From contig NKYR01000121.1 in NCBI GenBank assembly GCA_003184365.1, positions 37,869 through 101,868 of the forward strand: a DNA stretch of 64,000 nt, read 5' to 3'. The notes beneath the pieces were generated by a model. It was given only the letters and a program-made list of their open reading frames with translations, had not been told where the DNA came from and searched no databases. The DNA is from Evernia prunastri (taxonomy: Eukaryota; Ascomycota; Lecanoromycetes; Lecanorales; Parmeliaceae). This document shows positions 47,028 through 57,768 of the stretch, in pieces. The position numbers and the translations under genes were made by a program. Each line of letters starts with the position of its first letter. Position 1 is the stretch's first letter.

Positions 47028-49002
47028 GGTTTGCGCTTTCGTATTCATTCAATGCTTTCAGGCTTCATTGTAATAATGGATACTGGCCAGCCATGATAGT
47101 GATGAACACATCAGGCCGTGAAGTGAGTCGCCGAGCAAACATATGCCTAGGGAAGGAAGGTGAAGCTTACCATGAAGGTGAATCTGAGCGACTTGTCTAG
47201 CGAACACTCGAAATCGATGAGCAGTCCTTTACTTCTCAAGACCTTGAGTAAAATTCAGCGCTTCACTCCATAGGCTATCGCACAATGGGACCTGGAGTTC
47301 GTGCATATTCACCCTGCCCGGCTTTCTCGGACCACACGTAACTAACACCAGGGCCATTAAGTGATTCCAGCGACTGACCACGCAGGATCTATAGACGGCT
47401 CCGTAACTGCCAGGGTTCCTCTCAACACTGGGCTCTAGAAGCTGTTCCCCGAAAATGTCTCGAAGCCGGACAGCACACTGAGGAAATATTCTAAAGGAGA
47501 GTCTCGACAGTACGCAAACCGAGTTCCGATCTGGAAAGGCTGCACATGAGAATGCATGTTAGGCATGCATGGGTATGTGGACCTGCGTAATCGAGTGCTG
47601 ACTGTGGGCTGATAAGGCTTCGAGGAAGATGCTACAACTAGCACGCCACCTGCGATGGGAGCTTCTACAAGCAGGCAAGTCAGAGCGATTCCACAGTATC
47701 TACCCCACCAGCACAATCGTTTGGTCATGAAGCAACCGAGTACTCAGACCAGTGTAAGCATCATATCCTCTCAAGTGTACAACTTCCGGGGAAGACTGAG
47801 TGAAGGCCTTTGTGGCGAGCTCATCGAACGCTGCGATGATCGGGATAAATGAATATAGGTGGCAAGAATTCCTCGGCCTGGAGTCCCGTATCGAATCGCG
47901 GATATTTCGGGTTTGAAGAATACTATTGACTTCCATCCGCAAAGGCAAGGACTCCTTTTTGACGCTCGGTAGGATGGACTCTCTATGACACTGATAGTAA
48001 AAGCCTATACGAGTGGTGCAATGCAGGAAATGCAACAGCTCACAGTACAAAATGCGTCAAAGTTCAGTTTGGAAGCTAGCATTCTTACACGTGGTGGAGA
48101 CAAGATATGTGCGCTGGTAGAGTATCTGCGTGGTATTTGCTTCCGGCCTCAAGCCTGTTCCATTCACTCATCGTTTCTCTTCCTTATATTCGCCTCCTCT
48201 GCGGATTTCGAATGTATAGGCATAGACTTCGCTGAGTGAAGCAGTGGATTCGGCGGTAAGAAATCTCGACAAGATTTCGGCAGACCGCGGCAGATGGCGA
48301 CGACCTTCCACTAGCATCAATATGGTTAGATTGCCAGGGGAACGAAAAGAAGATAAGTCTGCCGACAGGAATCAGGCGAGGAATAAAAGGGGATGGAAGC
48401 GCAAAGCCTACCTACAACTTAGACATCTCACACATATTAACATCTAACTTGACTTACATACTCTACATCTCAAGCCGACATATGAACCCGATATGTTACA
48501 TGTATGAGGGAGAGAGAGTGTGTGAAAAGCATGATATCCGGATTGCCAACCGCTATTCAATCCTCAAAGTCAAAGAGAAAGAGCATGTCCACACCTATCT
48601 CAACCAAAGTACTCTTATTGATGTCGGCATTTTGTGGACCTCCTTTTTTTTTTCAAAATCTGCCTGCCTTTTCTTATTCTCTTCGTCCTACTTGCAGCCA
48701 GACCTGTCCCGATGGACTAGTTTCTCGATGAATTCTGTATTCTTGGGTCGGTCATCATGTGCTCTTGTAAATACGAATCATGTACTATCCGTGGGGAAAA
48801 GAATCATCGGGACCGGAAATGTCCTGGTGCTGGCAATTGTCAGCGAGCTCCTTCTCTACAGGTTTGCATTCTGTCGACTATAAAGCCTCTCCTTGACCCA
48901 TACATCTTTTGTGCACCCATATCTATTCCAAGCCTCTCTAACTCTTTGACTCCCATCAACACTTTGCTGCTTTCCCTCATTTACCCCCAGCCAATCTTCA
49001 AT
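47028..49002. other. Two-kb region without recognised genes
   Basis: Short frames on both strands (for example 47435-47728 minus, 47700-48050 minus, 48449-48883 plus) have no motifs. The final 150 bp are pyrimidine-rich, as expected for a leader of the next gene. Confidence 0.4.
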
Positions 49003-50566
49003 ATGTATCTATCCGGTCTTCATATCAGCAATCTCATCTTCTTTTCTACCAACCTCGTTGGACAAGTGCGGTGACAGACGTGCCAATCTTTCGGAATCGA
49101 CTTCCAAGATGGTGGACCTTACTTCCAGAATTCCCTCTCCAACGACGACTTCTCATTCACCCAGGAGTTCCAGGGTTTGTTGCTAGCCTCATCTTCTACT
49201 TCTCTTGCTTAGTTTTACAATGTCAGGCTGTCAGGTCGATGTGGCCAATAATATTCTTGTCTATCCGAATGGAGACGAATACCAATGTGACGATACGCCT
49301 CTGACTCCTGACGACATTCCTCAAACGTCTACTTGGTAAGTCGCCCTCAGCAATGCCAGAAAGTTTCTAAGGGACACACAGCCCTATCGAAAAATCCCAG
49401 ATGTTTTCTGGAACCTGGAGCATCCTCATCATAAGCAACAATGGCGACGCGGACCCAATCTCGTATAAGCGGACCTTCAAATTCTCGGTTGGACCACAAC
49501 AAACGGTACGATTTCCCGATATTGAAATTTTTAGTAAAGAGGATATCAGTTCCAGTACCTCTCTTAAAGGACCACATGCTGACCAATGGCCTCATCAGTC
49601 GACATACACGCCAACAGTCACGCTTTCTGTGACTAGCACACCCATTGTTAATTCGACTTCTATTAGCACCTATGTTTCTACGTCGGTACGTGATGATGAA
49701 GATTTTCCGATCCCTTGAACCTAATTTCAGAGTCTTGACATTAGGCATAAGTGTTCTCGGATATATCCTAGGGTCTAAGGTTCCCCTCGATTAGACAATA
49801 CTGACGGTATTTTGATCCAGACTTTGAGCTCCAATACTGTAACAAGCCCCTCGAGCGTCTTCAAGCCGACCAGAACCATTACCCCACATGCATTGACTAC
49901 AACCCTCACCAAGACCCTCCTGACCCTCACTGTACCGGAATTCACGCTTGCCATCAAGAATGTGATACACACGGAGACTGCTACTTGCGTCATCCTTCAT
50001 AAACAAACTTCCTGCGACCCGGTTGCGAAGACAACGCCCACGTTAAAAGCTAGCAGTGCTAAATTTAGGCGTGTAGTGGATGGAGGTCTCTCCACAGAGC
50101 GTGCAAAGTGGCTTGCAGAAAAGGCTGCTTTCCATGGCATAATTGCAAAACGTGCTCCTGGTGAGTTGAATAGTTTTTTGAGTCCCATTTTTTATAAATT
50201 GCATTTCAACGACTAAAAACGCTTTGCCTTCTAGACTCAGCGACCATTACCATAACCGACACAAACACCGCTGAATACGTTACCTCCACCTCCACCATCG
50301 ACGCCCCAGCAACGACCGTCCAATCCGTTTCTATCTCAACGGCTTCTTCCACTATCACTCCCGCCCCTGTCACTGTGTACAAAGGCATCAGTAGCTCCAA
50401 GCAGACGACGATCACTTTGCAAATGAGCACGAAAACGAAGACTGCCTACACTATCGATGAAGTCTTTGTCACGAGGACTCTGACTAAGACGGTCACGGTA
50501 GATGTGAAGACGACGCCACAAGCTGCGCTGATTGCTTGCACCAAGGTTGGTGGGATGATGCATTAG
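49003..50566 (+). CDS. Ser/Thr-rich secreted surface protein with an in-frame TGA at codon 24
   Basis: Exons: 49003-49174, 49227-49335, 49382-49505, 49599-49685, 49821-50160, 50235-50566. A hydrophobic N-terminus (MYLSGLHISNLIFFSTNLVGQ) is followed by VR, TGA (49072-49074) and QTCQSFGIDFQDGGPYFQ in the same frame. Further exons read CQVDVANNILVYPNGDEYQC, STCPIEKSQMFSGTWSIL, then long Ser/Thr-rich stretches (TVTLSVTSTPIVNSTS, TSTSTIDAPATT). Such proteins are secreted and heavily O-glycosylated on fungal walls. No GPI signal is evident at the C-terminus (CTKVGGMMH). All downstream junctions keep phase, so only the TGA breaks the gene: recent pseudogene, sequencing error, or removal by an alternative 65-nt intron (49066-49130). 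Confidence 0.62.
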
Positions 50567-51198
50567 TGTACGTAGTATCGGTATATGAGCGGCTTTGTGG
50601 GAGGACTGGGAGGCCGAGATAGAAATACGATCGTGTTCTTTGCCCGCATTAGTTCGCATCCTTTGTCTTAAAAGGTCGCTCTCTTCCTACAACTACATTC
50701 TCCATCATTTTTCCATACCTCCCGAAGTACCACTACATCCAGCTAGTGAATCTCATGGGAGAGGATGTGAAATACCAGCCCACAAAGTGATACAAAGCGG
50801 CAAACGCAGGCACTGTACTGTATCATATACCCCTTGTTCTTAAAATGAAGAGCCTTCCCAAAAACAATATATTAGCAGAACTATGTTTTCTGGCCACCGA
50901 GAAGTTGGCGGAGCGTATACATACGGGCTTGATATGTTTGCAGCTCCCCGACGAATAGAGAGATGGACTTCCTTCGTAGAAGAAGTGTGAGATCGGTCTG
51001 TCCAGGAATAGCCGTGATTGTTCATTAACAGATGACATGAGAAATCTAGGACTGCAGTCTAGAACGTATGGAAACTGATTCTTTCTCTAGTCTGCATCAA
51101 GTTCTCGTGCCGCTCTTACGACAGAGATGAACAAGAAACACAAACCCTCACCGCTCTTTACGAGCACGCGCCGCCCTCGTAACCTCCGAACCCAGAAC
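50567..51198. other. Intergenic between convergent genes
   Basis: No gene seen; minus frames at 50823-51038 are without motifs. Confidence 0.45.
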
Positions 51199-52626
51199 CT
51201 ACAAACTCCCGCTCGCTCCATGAAAATCATCAACAGCCCTCGCCTTCCCGCCAGCCTTCGAGTACGAAAGCCCTTCGCGCTCAACACCCAATCCCGCCAG
51301 CAGCGCCTCCACGACCCGATCCATAAACGACCCCACAAACCCCGCCGAGTAGTACTGCTCGTTGTAGCACATGCTCAGCGTCAGCCTCCCTTGCCACGTC
51401 CAGACGTAAAACTCCGGCTGCCGCGTCAGCACCACCCCGCCAAGCCAGAAGCCAGTCACCTCGACCGCACCGTCGCCGTTCCCGTACCTGCCGTTGCCCA
51501 GGTAGCGCGCCAGGATCCCGAGGTTGTTCAGGATCGGCTCGGTCGGCTGCGGCGTCCCGCGCGGGAGGGGCTGCTGCAGCATCGCGGTGAGCTTTTCCGT
51601 GTAGGGCCGCAGCAGGGCGTGCAGCGAGGCGTCGACGAACGGGTCTTGGAGTTGGGTGTAGAAGCGCTTCAGCGAGGAGGCGTTGTCGTGGAAGGTGGAG
51701 GTCGTGAATGTCAGGGGGAGGATGCACGGCATGACGGAGATGGGGTGCGACGTCGCGTTGCGGTGCGAGGCGGGGAGCTGGGGGCGGTAGTCGAAGGTGC
51801 CCCACGACGTGTACCGTTCGCCCGACGACGCGTCCGAGCTCAGTGCCTGCAGCGCGACTATCATGGCCGAGTGCACGGCCGTCGTGACGGTCAGGTCGTG
51901 CGCTTTGCACGCGTCGAGCACGGCGGCGGTCAGGGTCGGTGAAAGTCGGACTTCTTTCCGGCAGACTGCGCCGGAGATCTCGTTGACCCGTTCGACGGGG
52001 AGGCCGAGCGCGGGCAGGTTCGTGGTGTACTCCATCAGCAGGCTCGTCGCGGCGTCGTCGTCTTCCTGCGAGATGTCCCGAGGGAGTTGGGCTGCGTCGT
52101 CCCGGCTTGGCGATAGGTTCTTCCACTCGTCGCCGATAGAGACGGGAGGGGGCTCCGCTAGGGTCTTGAAGAGGAGGTTCAGGAGCGATGTGGCTCCGAA
52201 TGCGTCGATGCGCCAGTGCGAGCAGCAGAAGAGAATTTCGGACGTCTGGGGGAGGTAGTGGAGGGTGGGGAGGGAAGCGCGTCGGGGTGATGCGAGCAGA
52301 TCGTCTACGGTCAATACGGTCTCGATTAGGAAGGTCTCTGCCATCCAGGTGTCCAAGCTGGCGGGTTCAGGTACAGCGTAGACCAAGCTGGTTCCTTCCA
52401 GTGAAGCGGCTATCTGTGGTTGCAGGTATCGTATGGTCTTCCAGGCTTGCTTGAGAGCGGTTTCGGTATCACCCGACAAAGGACCTTGGAGGAACTTTGC
52501 ATATGCTCTTACAGCCAAATGCTCCCTGTGATACGTTGCACCTTTTTCTCCAATGGTTTTGAAGAAGAGCTCGATGCTGTCCAGGGGCCGCTCAAAGCGA
52601 CCAGGAAATGTTTCTCTCCACGACAT
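51199..52626 (-). CDS. Condensation/BAHD-like acyltransferase, single exon
   Basis: 475 residues from ATG 52626 (MSWRETFPGRFERPLDSIE); an in-frame ATG at 52722 would add 32 residues with no family features. The active-site motif HxxxD is present as SHWRIDAFG (His137, Asp141). The fold order (N-terminal 'F.RPLDSIELFFKTIG', HxxxD, then VTTAVHSAMIVALQ and WGTFDYRPQLP) resembles fungal stand-alone acetyltransferases of the trichothecene 15-O-acetyltransferase (Tri3) type. These move acyl groups from CoA onto alcohols in secondary metabolism. It is intronless and clearly more GC-rich at third codon positions than its intron-rich neighbours. No other biosynthetic gene adjoins it, so substrate and pathway are open. 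Confidence 0.78.
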   Translation of the reverse strand: MSWRETFPGRFERPLDSIELFFKTIGEKGATYHREHLAVRAYAKFLQGPLSGDTETALKQAWKTIRYLQPQIAASLEGTSLVYAVPEPASLDTWMAETFLIETVLTVDDLLASPRRASLPTLHYLPQTSEILFCCSHWRIDAFGATSLLNLLFKTLAEPPPVSIGDEWKNLSPSRDDAAQLPRDISQEDDDAATSLLMEYTTNLPALGLPVERVNEISGAVCRKEVRLSPTLTAAVLDACKAHDLTVTTAVHSAMIVALQALSSDASSGERYTSWGTFDYRPQLPASHRNATSHPISVMPCILPLTFTTSTFHDNASSLKRFYTQLQDPFVDASLHALLRPYTEKLTAMLQQPLPRGTPQPTEPILNNLGILARYLGNGRYGNGDGAVEVTGFWLGGVVLTRQPEFYVWTWQGRLTLSMCYNEQYYSAGFVGSFMDRVVEALLAGLGVEREGLSYSKAGGKARAVDDFHGASGSL

Positions 52627-53404
52627 TGCTTGAATTTGCTGCCCTGTCGATGTTAGATAGGAGACACTGGAGGGAAAAAGCTGTTTGTGCAACGTGGGTA
52701 GTGACGAGGCTGAGCATCTCACTGGCTTCGATCCGTTTCCGTTCCGTGTGTTTCGAGTACCCGAATTATGTTGGTCTAACAGATGCGTAAGGGGGAAGAA
52801 GGTCCAATTCGCTAGATTTCATGTTTTGGATCAAATGGCGGGTCTACAAGGAGGATCTAGAAGTGAGACGGGAATTGTCGTGTCTTATATAAGCACTAAG
52901 GTTTTGCGTCATCCTGCATGTAGGATGCGCGCAGATAACTTCGGCCGCCATCACCCTTTTCTGCATGGTAACTTTAGCATTCATGCTGACAGGGCTAAAA
53001 GCTTTTGTTATGGGATCAAATAAAAGTAGGGTAACCTGGACGTAGTTAGTCTGTGCTAGAGTTAATTATGGGCCTTCAGATGGTATCTGGCATGACTACA
53101 AAGAGAGTACATCACCATCACGGTCGCAGTACGGGACTCGTGAGTATTGCATGAGCGAGAGTGTGATTCACAGCACTGCCGCTGATAACATTGAATTCTT
53201 TTTACCTTTTGTTTAATCCTTGCATGGTAATAACTCGCTGTTCGTGACTTCTTGTGCTTTGCCTTCGAAATCTTAGCGCTCATCAATGCAATGATGGAAG
53301 GACCCACGGAGAATTCTAAGACACGTCCATGCGCAGTATCGAACATCTGATCATAACCATCCTCCTGTTGATACTCCTTGGCAGAGTGGCCTTGGCGCGA
53401 TCAG
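52627..53404. other. Upstream region of the acyltransferase
   Basis: Promoter side of the acyltransferase and 3' side of the RING gene. A minus frame at 53062-53346 (94 codons, Lys/Arg-rich) has no motif and is not called. Confidence 0.45.
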
Positions 53405-54064
53405 TCAATTTAGGACAGCTTGCAGTGCCCTTTGGGTGATCCCTGGGAGTTGAGGCTCATCCATAAGACGTCGCGCCTGTTGGCAGAGCCGTATCAAAGG
53501 GCTAGGGTCAGCCCCAATTGCGGAATCTCCCACCAATGGCACTCCATGTTCTCCAAATATTTCTTCGAGGGACCTGGGGCTATCCATAGCAGTGCCTGCC
53601 ATGTACAAGCTGACTGCTACGATAACAAGGGGCGAGTATACATGCGGCATATTGGCGTCGTGGATCCGATTCGCGATATTGAGGGCCATAGCTACGCCCT
53701 CACTGGATACAGAAAGACGCAGCCCCACGACCGGGATTGCTGTGTGGAACATCTCGTGGATCCGATCGTGCTCGTTGTCGGAGAATGGACCGGTCTCGGT
53801 TGACGCTGGGTCCATTTGAAATAAAACGCGCCGGCATGCGGGGCAGGTGTTATGACCCCGCTGGCCGTCGGTGGGGGTAAACCAAATGGAGATGCATTCG
53901 GAACCGAAGACGTGGTTGCAAGGCAGGCGGACTGCGCGCTCAATTGTACCTGAGGCGCAAGGGACGGTGCCGTAATCTTCCATGCATATGGAGCAGTTCT
54001 GATCTTCTTTTCCGAGAGTTCCCCGGCGGACTTTGGGAAGGCGGGCGAGAAATGCTTCGGCCAT
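53405..54064 (-). CDS. RING-finger protein, probable E3 ubiquitin ligase
   Basis: 219 residues, single exon. The RING lies at residues 24-77: C24-x2-C27 (CSIC), C49-x-H51 (CNHVFGSEC with Cys57) and C74-x2-C77 (CPAC). The position that would normally hold the fifth zinc ligand three residues after His51 is Gly54. The 'CxHVFGxxC' form is common in fungal RINGs but lacks one ligand of the classical pattern. The rest is helical without further domains. Family role: transfer of ubiquitin from E2 to substrate; substrate unknown. Confidence 0.8.
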   Translation of the reverse strand: MAEAFLARLPKVRRGTLGKEDQNCSICMEDYGTVPCASGTIERAVRLPCNHVFGSECISIWFTPTDGQRGHNTCPACRRVLFQMDPASTETGPFSDNEHDRIHEMFHTAIPVVGLRLSVSSEGVAMALNIANRIHDANMPHVYSPLVIVAVSLYMAGTAMDSPRSLEEIFGEHGVPLVGDSAIGADPSPLIRLCQQARRLMDEPQLPGITQRALQAVLN

Positions 54065-57000
54065 GGTGCAAATTCGAGGTACGAGGCGGCAAATGTGGCG
54101 TATGAATTTAGTAGTAGATTTGGTGTTCCTGAATGTAGTAGATGGAATGGTTAAGCGAAGAAGGAAAAAGATGGACGAGAGGGGATTTTTAAAGAGATTC
54201 CGTGTCCTGGAAGGTTGGTGTTGAAATCAATGACTTGTGCTGTGACATGGGATTGTGAAATCTCTTTGTTCTGCGACCTCGAAACGGCCAAAGACCTCGT
54301 ATTGTGACATTCATGGCAAGATGTGCAATGAGGAATTCTTTGCATGACTCATGGGTAACACTCGCACAATGAGATTCTTGCCTTCCGCGCATCTCAAAAC
54401 AAGACCTCGGCATCTGACATTTTCACCAAGAATCCTCGACGCCTTGCACAAAGGGAGGATAAGAGGTCCCGAGAACATAGAAAGGATGGGATCAGAAATT
54501 CGGAGTTCTTGACTATGAGAGTTCCAACACCACCGCCTGCGTGTCTTCTTTTGCCTTCACTTTTCGCAGCTTCTACAGATGTGTTGACGCTAGCCTTCCG
54601 AGATACCTAGCAACCCAACTATGGTGGATCAAAATACCATTTTGCAGCCCAGCACGTTGCATAGTGGTAATCGAACCATTACTTCGGGATTGGCTAGCTT
54701 AGTGAGATCGTCTTGCGATGCGGCTCCGGGTGGCATTGATGAGATATGTAGCATTTGCCGCCCTCAGTTGTATATGAGCTGGGGGTTTGAACAGATCGTA
54801 CCGTGTTAAGGTCGTACTGATAAGCAGAATAAGCTCCTCAGAGGACGCATTGATGGAATTGCAGACTCCGCAGTATTTTCGTTGCCCGTCCTAGTATTGT
54901 CACATGGATGAAATCAGTAGATTAGCGCGTAGAGCAGCCGCACCAAAATGCATACCTTCCATCATATCAGTAGGCCACTCGTCCATCTTCAGCACATCTT
55001 GCAAAATCACACCACTGTGTGCAAACAGCTACCCAGCCATCGTACAGCTCTGCATGAACTTCCGCCATTCTGCGTGAAATCGCGAAGATCAGGAGGGACA
55101 AAATGTTCAGAAGAGACATTCTGGTGTATCACAAATTCTGGGAAAACTGACTTCCTGAATAGAGAAATTTCGCAGAAAGATAGTATTCTACAGAAGATTT
55201 AAGACCATGTCCAGTGTCTCGGTGAGGCTTCTGAAGGCATTGGAGGCCTACAAATACATCTAGAGTCTGAAAGCGGCTAAAGCCATTGTGCTAAGAAGCC
55301 AGATTCTCCTTTCTAAGGAGCGTAAGCTCTAAACATGGTCTCTGGAACGATAAACTCAATTGAGCCAAGACAGGCCCACAATTCCGTACTGGTAGCGAGG
55401 TTGCTGGTCGGCGTGCATTATCCTTGGTGAATGGCCTTGGATTCTTGACCTTGGATTCTTGACCTTGGATTCTTGTCCATGCTCACCAGATGATCTCAGC
55501 AGGCAGTAGGCCATCCAAATGAGCGACATTTAAATCGCTTTTTGCTTGGACGAGCTGAACAAAAGAAGATAGAAGACCAAGACCTTGCCGGTAGAAGTCA
55601 GGGTGATGGTACGAGTATTTCACCCAAAATGTGACACAGCAAAAGGTCGGGTAAGGGCTTGAAGTAGAACTTGACCCCGTCTTACCATACGCAGGTCTGT
55701 TTGCTCGGTGACGACGATCTGCCGACTTGGCATGAGATGCTGTGGCAGAGACCACGCACATTTTTTTAGACCAATTAGCTAGAGACAGAGACAGGGTCAG
55801 ATTGCGTTGAGGTGGGAGATGTCTATTTCGCTTAAGAGATATTTCGAAATGGTCTGGTCCAAGTACTTCTTGGACGCCATGTCGAACCTGGACTACCGAC
55901 GTCGCTGGCAGAATCATTCAGAGCTGGAAAGCCTTATTCTGTGCGGTGTAAAAAATGCTGGACATGGGTGTATTTGCGTAAACTATTTCACAAATATTTT
56001 CGACGAGGCTCTCCACGAGGAGGAACGGAGGGCTGTAGCAGCCGGATAGCCGTACATCTTATTGCTCTTTCTCGCTCTCCCTAGGGTCTGAAATATCTTG
56101 GTTGCCATGAAGTAGCTGAAGAGCCATGGAAAAATACGAGATAGTTTCCATTTCAGCAAGCTGGAGCTCAATAAGTAATCATCCAGACGGAGGTATTTAT
56201 TGTCCAGAGGTAGGAGGCGCTGGCAGATGTCTCTCCAAGCCGCCTCGGCCGAGTTTTGACGCTAGCACTAGAGTAGCACTGTTGTAGAGCAAGAGCTAAA
56301 GCCGGATCAAGCAACAAGCCCGTATCTAGCGCCCAAATATTCCTCCTGCGAATCACTCGCTCAAGCTCCTCAACCAGTTTCGATTGAAATGCAATCCCAT
56401 CTTCTCCAGACCCGACACCTCCAACTGCCTATCTTACTCTCCTATTTAGGAGGGTAGCTCAACGCGCAGGCAGCGTACACTCGCGCATCTCCCCTGTCCT
56501 CCTCGATCCTGAACCCACCCACCTACCGCTAGCCGTGATGCCAAAAGAGGCCCTCGACATGACCGAAAGGCAGTCCACCCAGCCCACTTCCATTTCGCCG
56601 TACGACGAGAGGCTAGCTGACAGAAACATTTACGTGATTTGAAGAGCTTTATGAGCGCCGAGGAGTTGGGCGAGGTGACCTTGGGCTGTCAAGAGGGTGG
56701 GGGCAGAGCTGTGCGAAGACACCCAGCACGCCTGTGGGTTGGCGTACACTTGAAGAAGAGAAGCTGCAGGCTTGTTTGGTTTGGAAGGCAGGAAAAGAGG
56801 CTGTGCATGTCTGGAGGAGAAATTCATACCTAGAGCGATGACACTGTGAGCTTGAAGCGGGGGTGGGGCTGTACTACAGGACACAGAAGGGAGCGTGATG
56901 GAGGAAGCGATCGATGCCTGGAGCGTAATGGAAGGCGAAGGCGGTGTTCATGAGTTGCGTACCTTGAGAATGAAAATGTCATAAAGAGTATGACCGTTGT

Positions 57001-57768
57001 CGGCTCGTCTTGGCTTTATCGACTTGAACTGGTCTTCCATCAGGGACAGGACAGTTAGGAGGACTGCGCGGCGCGACATTCAGAATAGCATTGCCTGGAG
57101 ACTACATTGTAAGATGAGCGTGCAGAGTTGTTGGTGATAAAGAGCCGGGCTCGAAGCGCCGCCTATAGGGATGAAGCAATGCAATGGTTATAAAACCAGC
57201 AAACTCGGATCATTGATGAGGATGACTGATTTAGATGCATCGTAGGCGTTGAGAATATAATCTTAAAAGAGGTTAGACTTGTCATGCAGGTGCCCTTCTT
57301 GTTCAAGCAATCAGCCGCTCACTATTTCACTTCATCTTTCCAGCACCTTCAACTTCTTTCACTTTCACTCTTTCACTTCTACTTCCACTTCCACTTCCAC
57401 CTCCGCCTCCACTTCCAATCCCATTTCCACGTCCAGATTCACGTCCACCTCCACTTCCACTTCTACTTCTCCCCACGCTCATCAAGCCAGGTGGGAGCGT
57501 GTCAGCAATTCAAAGTAACACTCAAGATCTCAGAGAGAACTTTGAAGGGTAAACACAAAAGAAGCGCTCAGAACCACAGAAGGGGAGCCGCAGTTTGTCA
57601 ACACTTTGAACCCGGAGCTTAAAACCCACCCCTCGCGTCCTCACTCAGCATCTGAATTTCACAAATCCAAAAGCACGAAATTACTTGTTGCCAGCAGCAT
57701 ACTTTCAAAGCTCATCGCCTGCAGTTTATACTTCCACTATCGTCAGTCCACGTCACGCGCAGCTCATC
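54065..57768. other. 3.7-kb gene-poor region upstream of the cold-shock gene
   Basis: No gene supported. Short frames at 55483-55917 and 56630-56884 (minus) and at 56639-56833 (plus) lack motifs. An open plus stretch at about 56430-56640 (RRVAQRAGSVHSRISP...) has no start and no identified partners. The right part holds the TTCCAC repeat and the cold-shock leader. Confidence 0.4.
57376..57470. repeat. TTCCAC hexanucleotide-type repeat
   Basis: About 95 bp of imperfect (TTCCAC)n with TTCTAC, TCCGCC and GTCCAC variants, 300 bp upstream of the cold-shock gene start. The Ser/Thr- or His/Phe-rich frames across it reflect the repeat. Confidence 0.75.

Noticed and set aside
49072..49074. Programmed TGA readthrough
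   Set aside because: The following bases (CAG) do not match the known strong readthrough context (TGA CTA); null allele or splicing is simpler.
51127..52454. Long frames antisense or out of frame to the acyltransferase (up to 281 codons)
   Set aside because: The gene is GC-rich, so stops are rare in all frames; only the minus frame with HxxxD has family features.
57279..57622. Ser/Thr- and Phe/His-rich frames upstream of the cold-shock gene
   Set aside because: They translate the TTCCAC repeat and have no other support.
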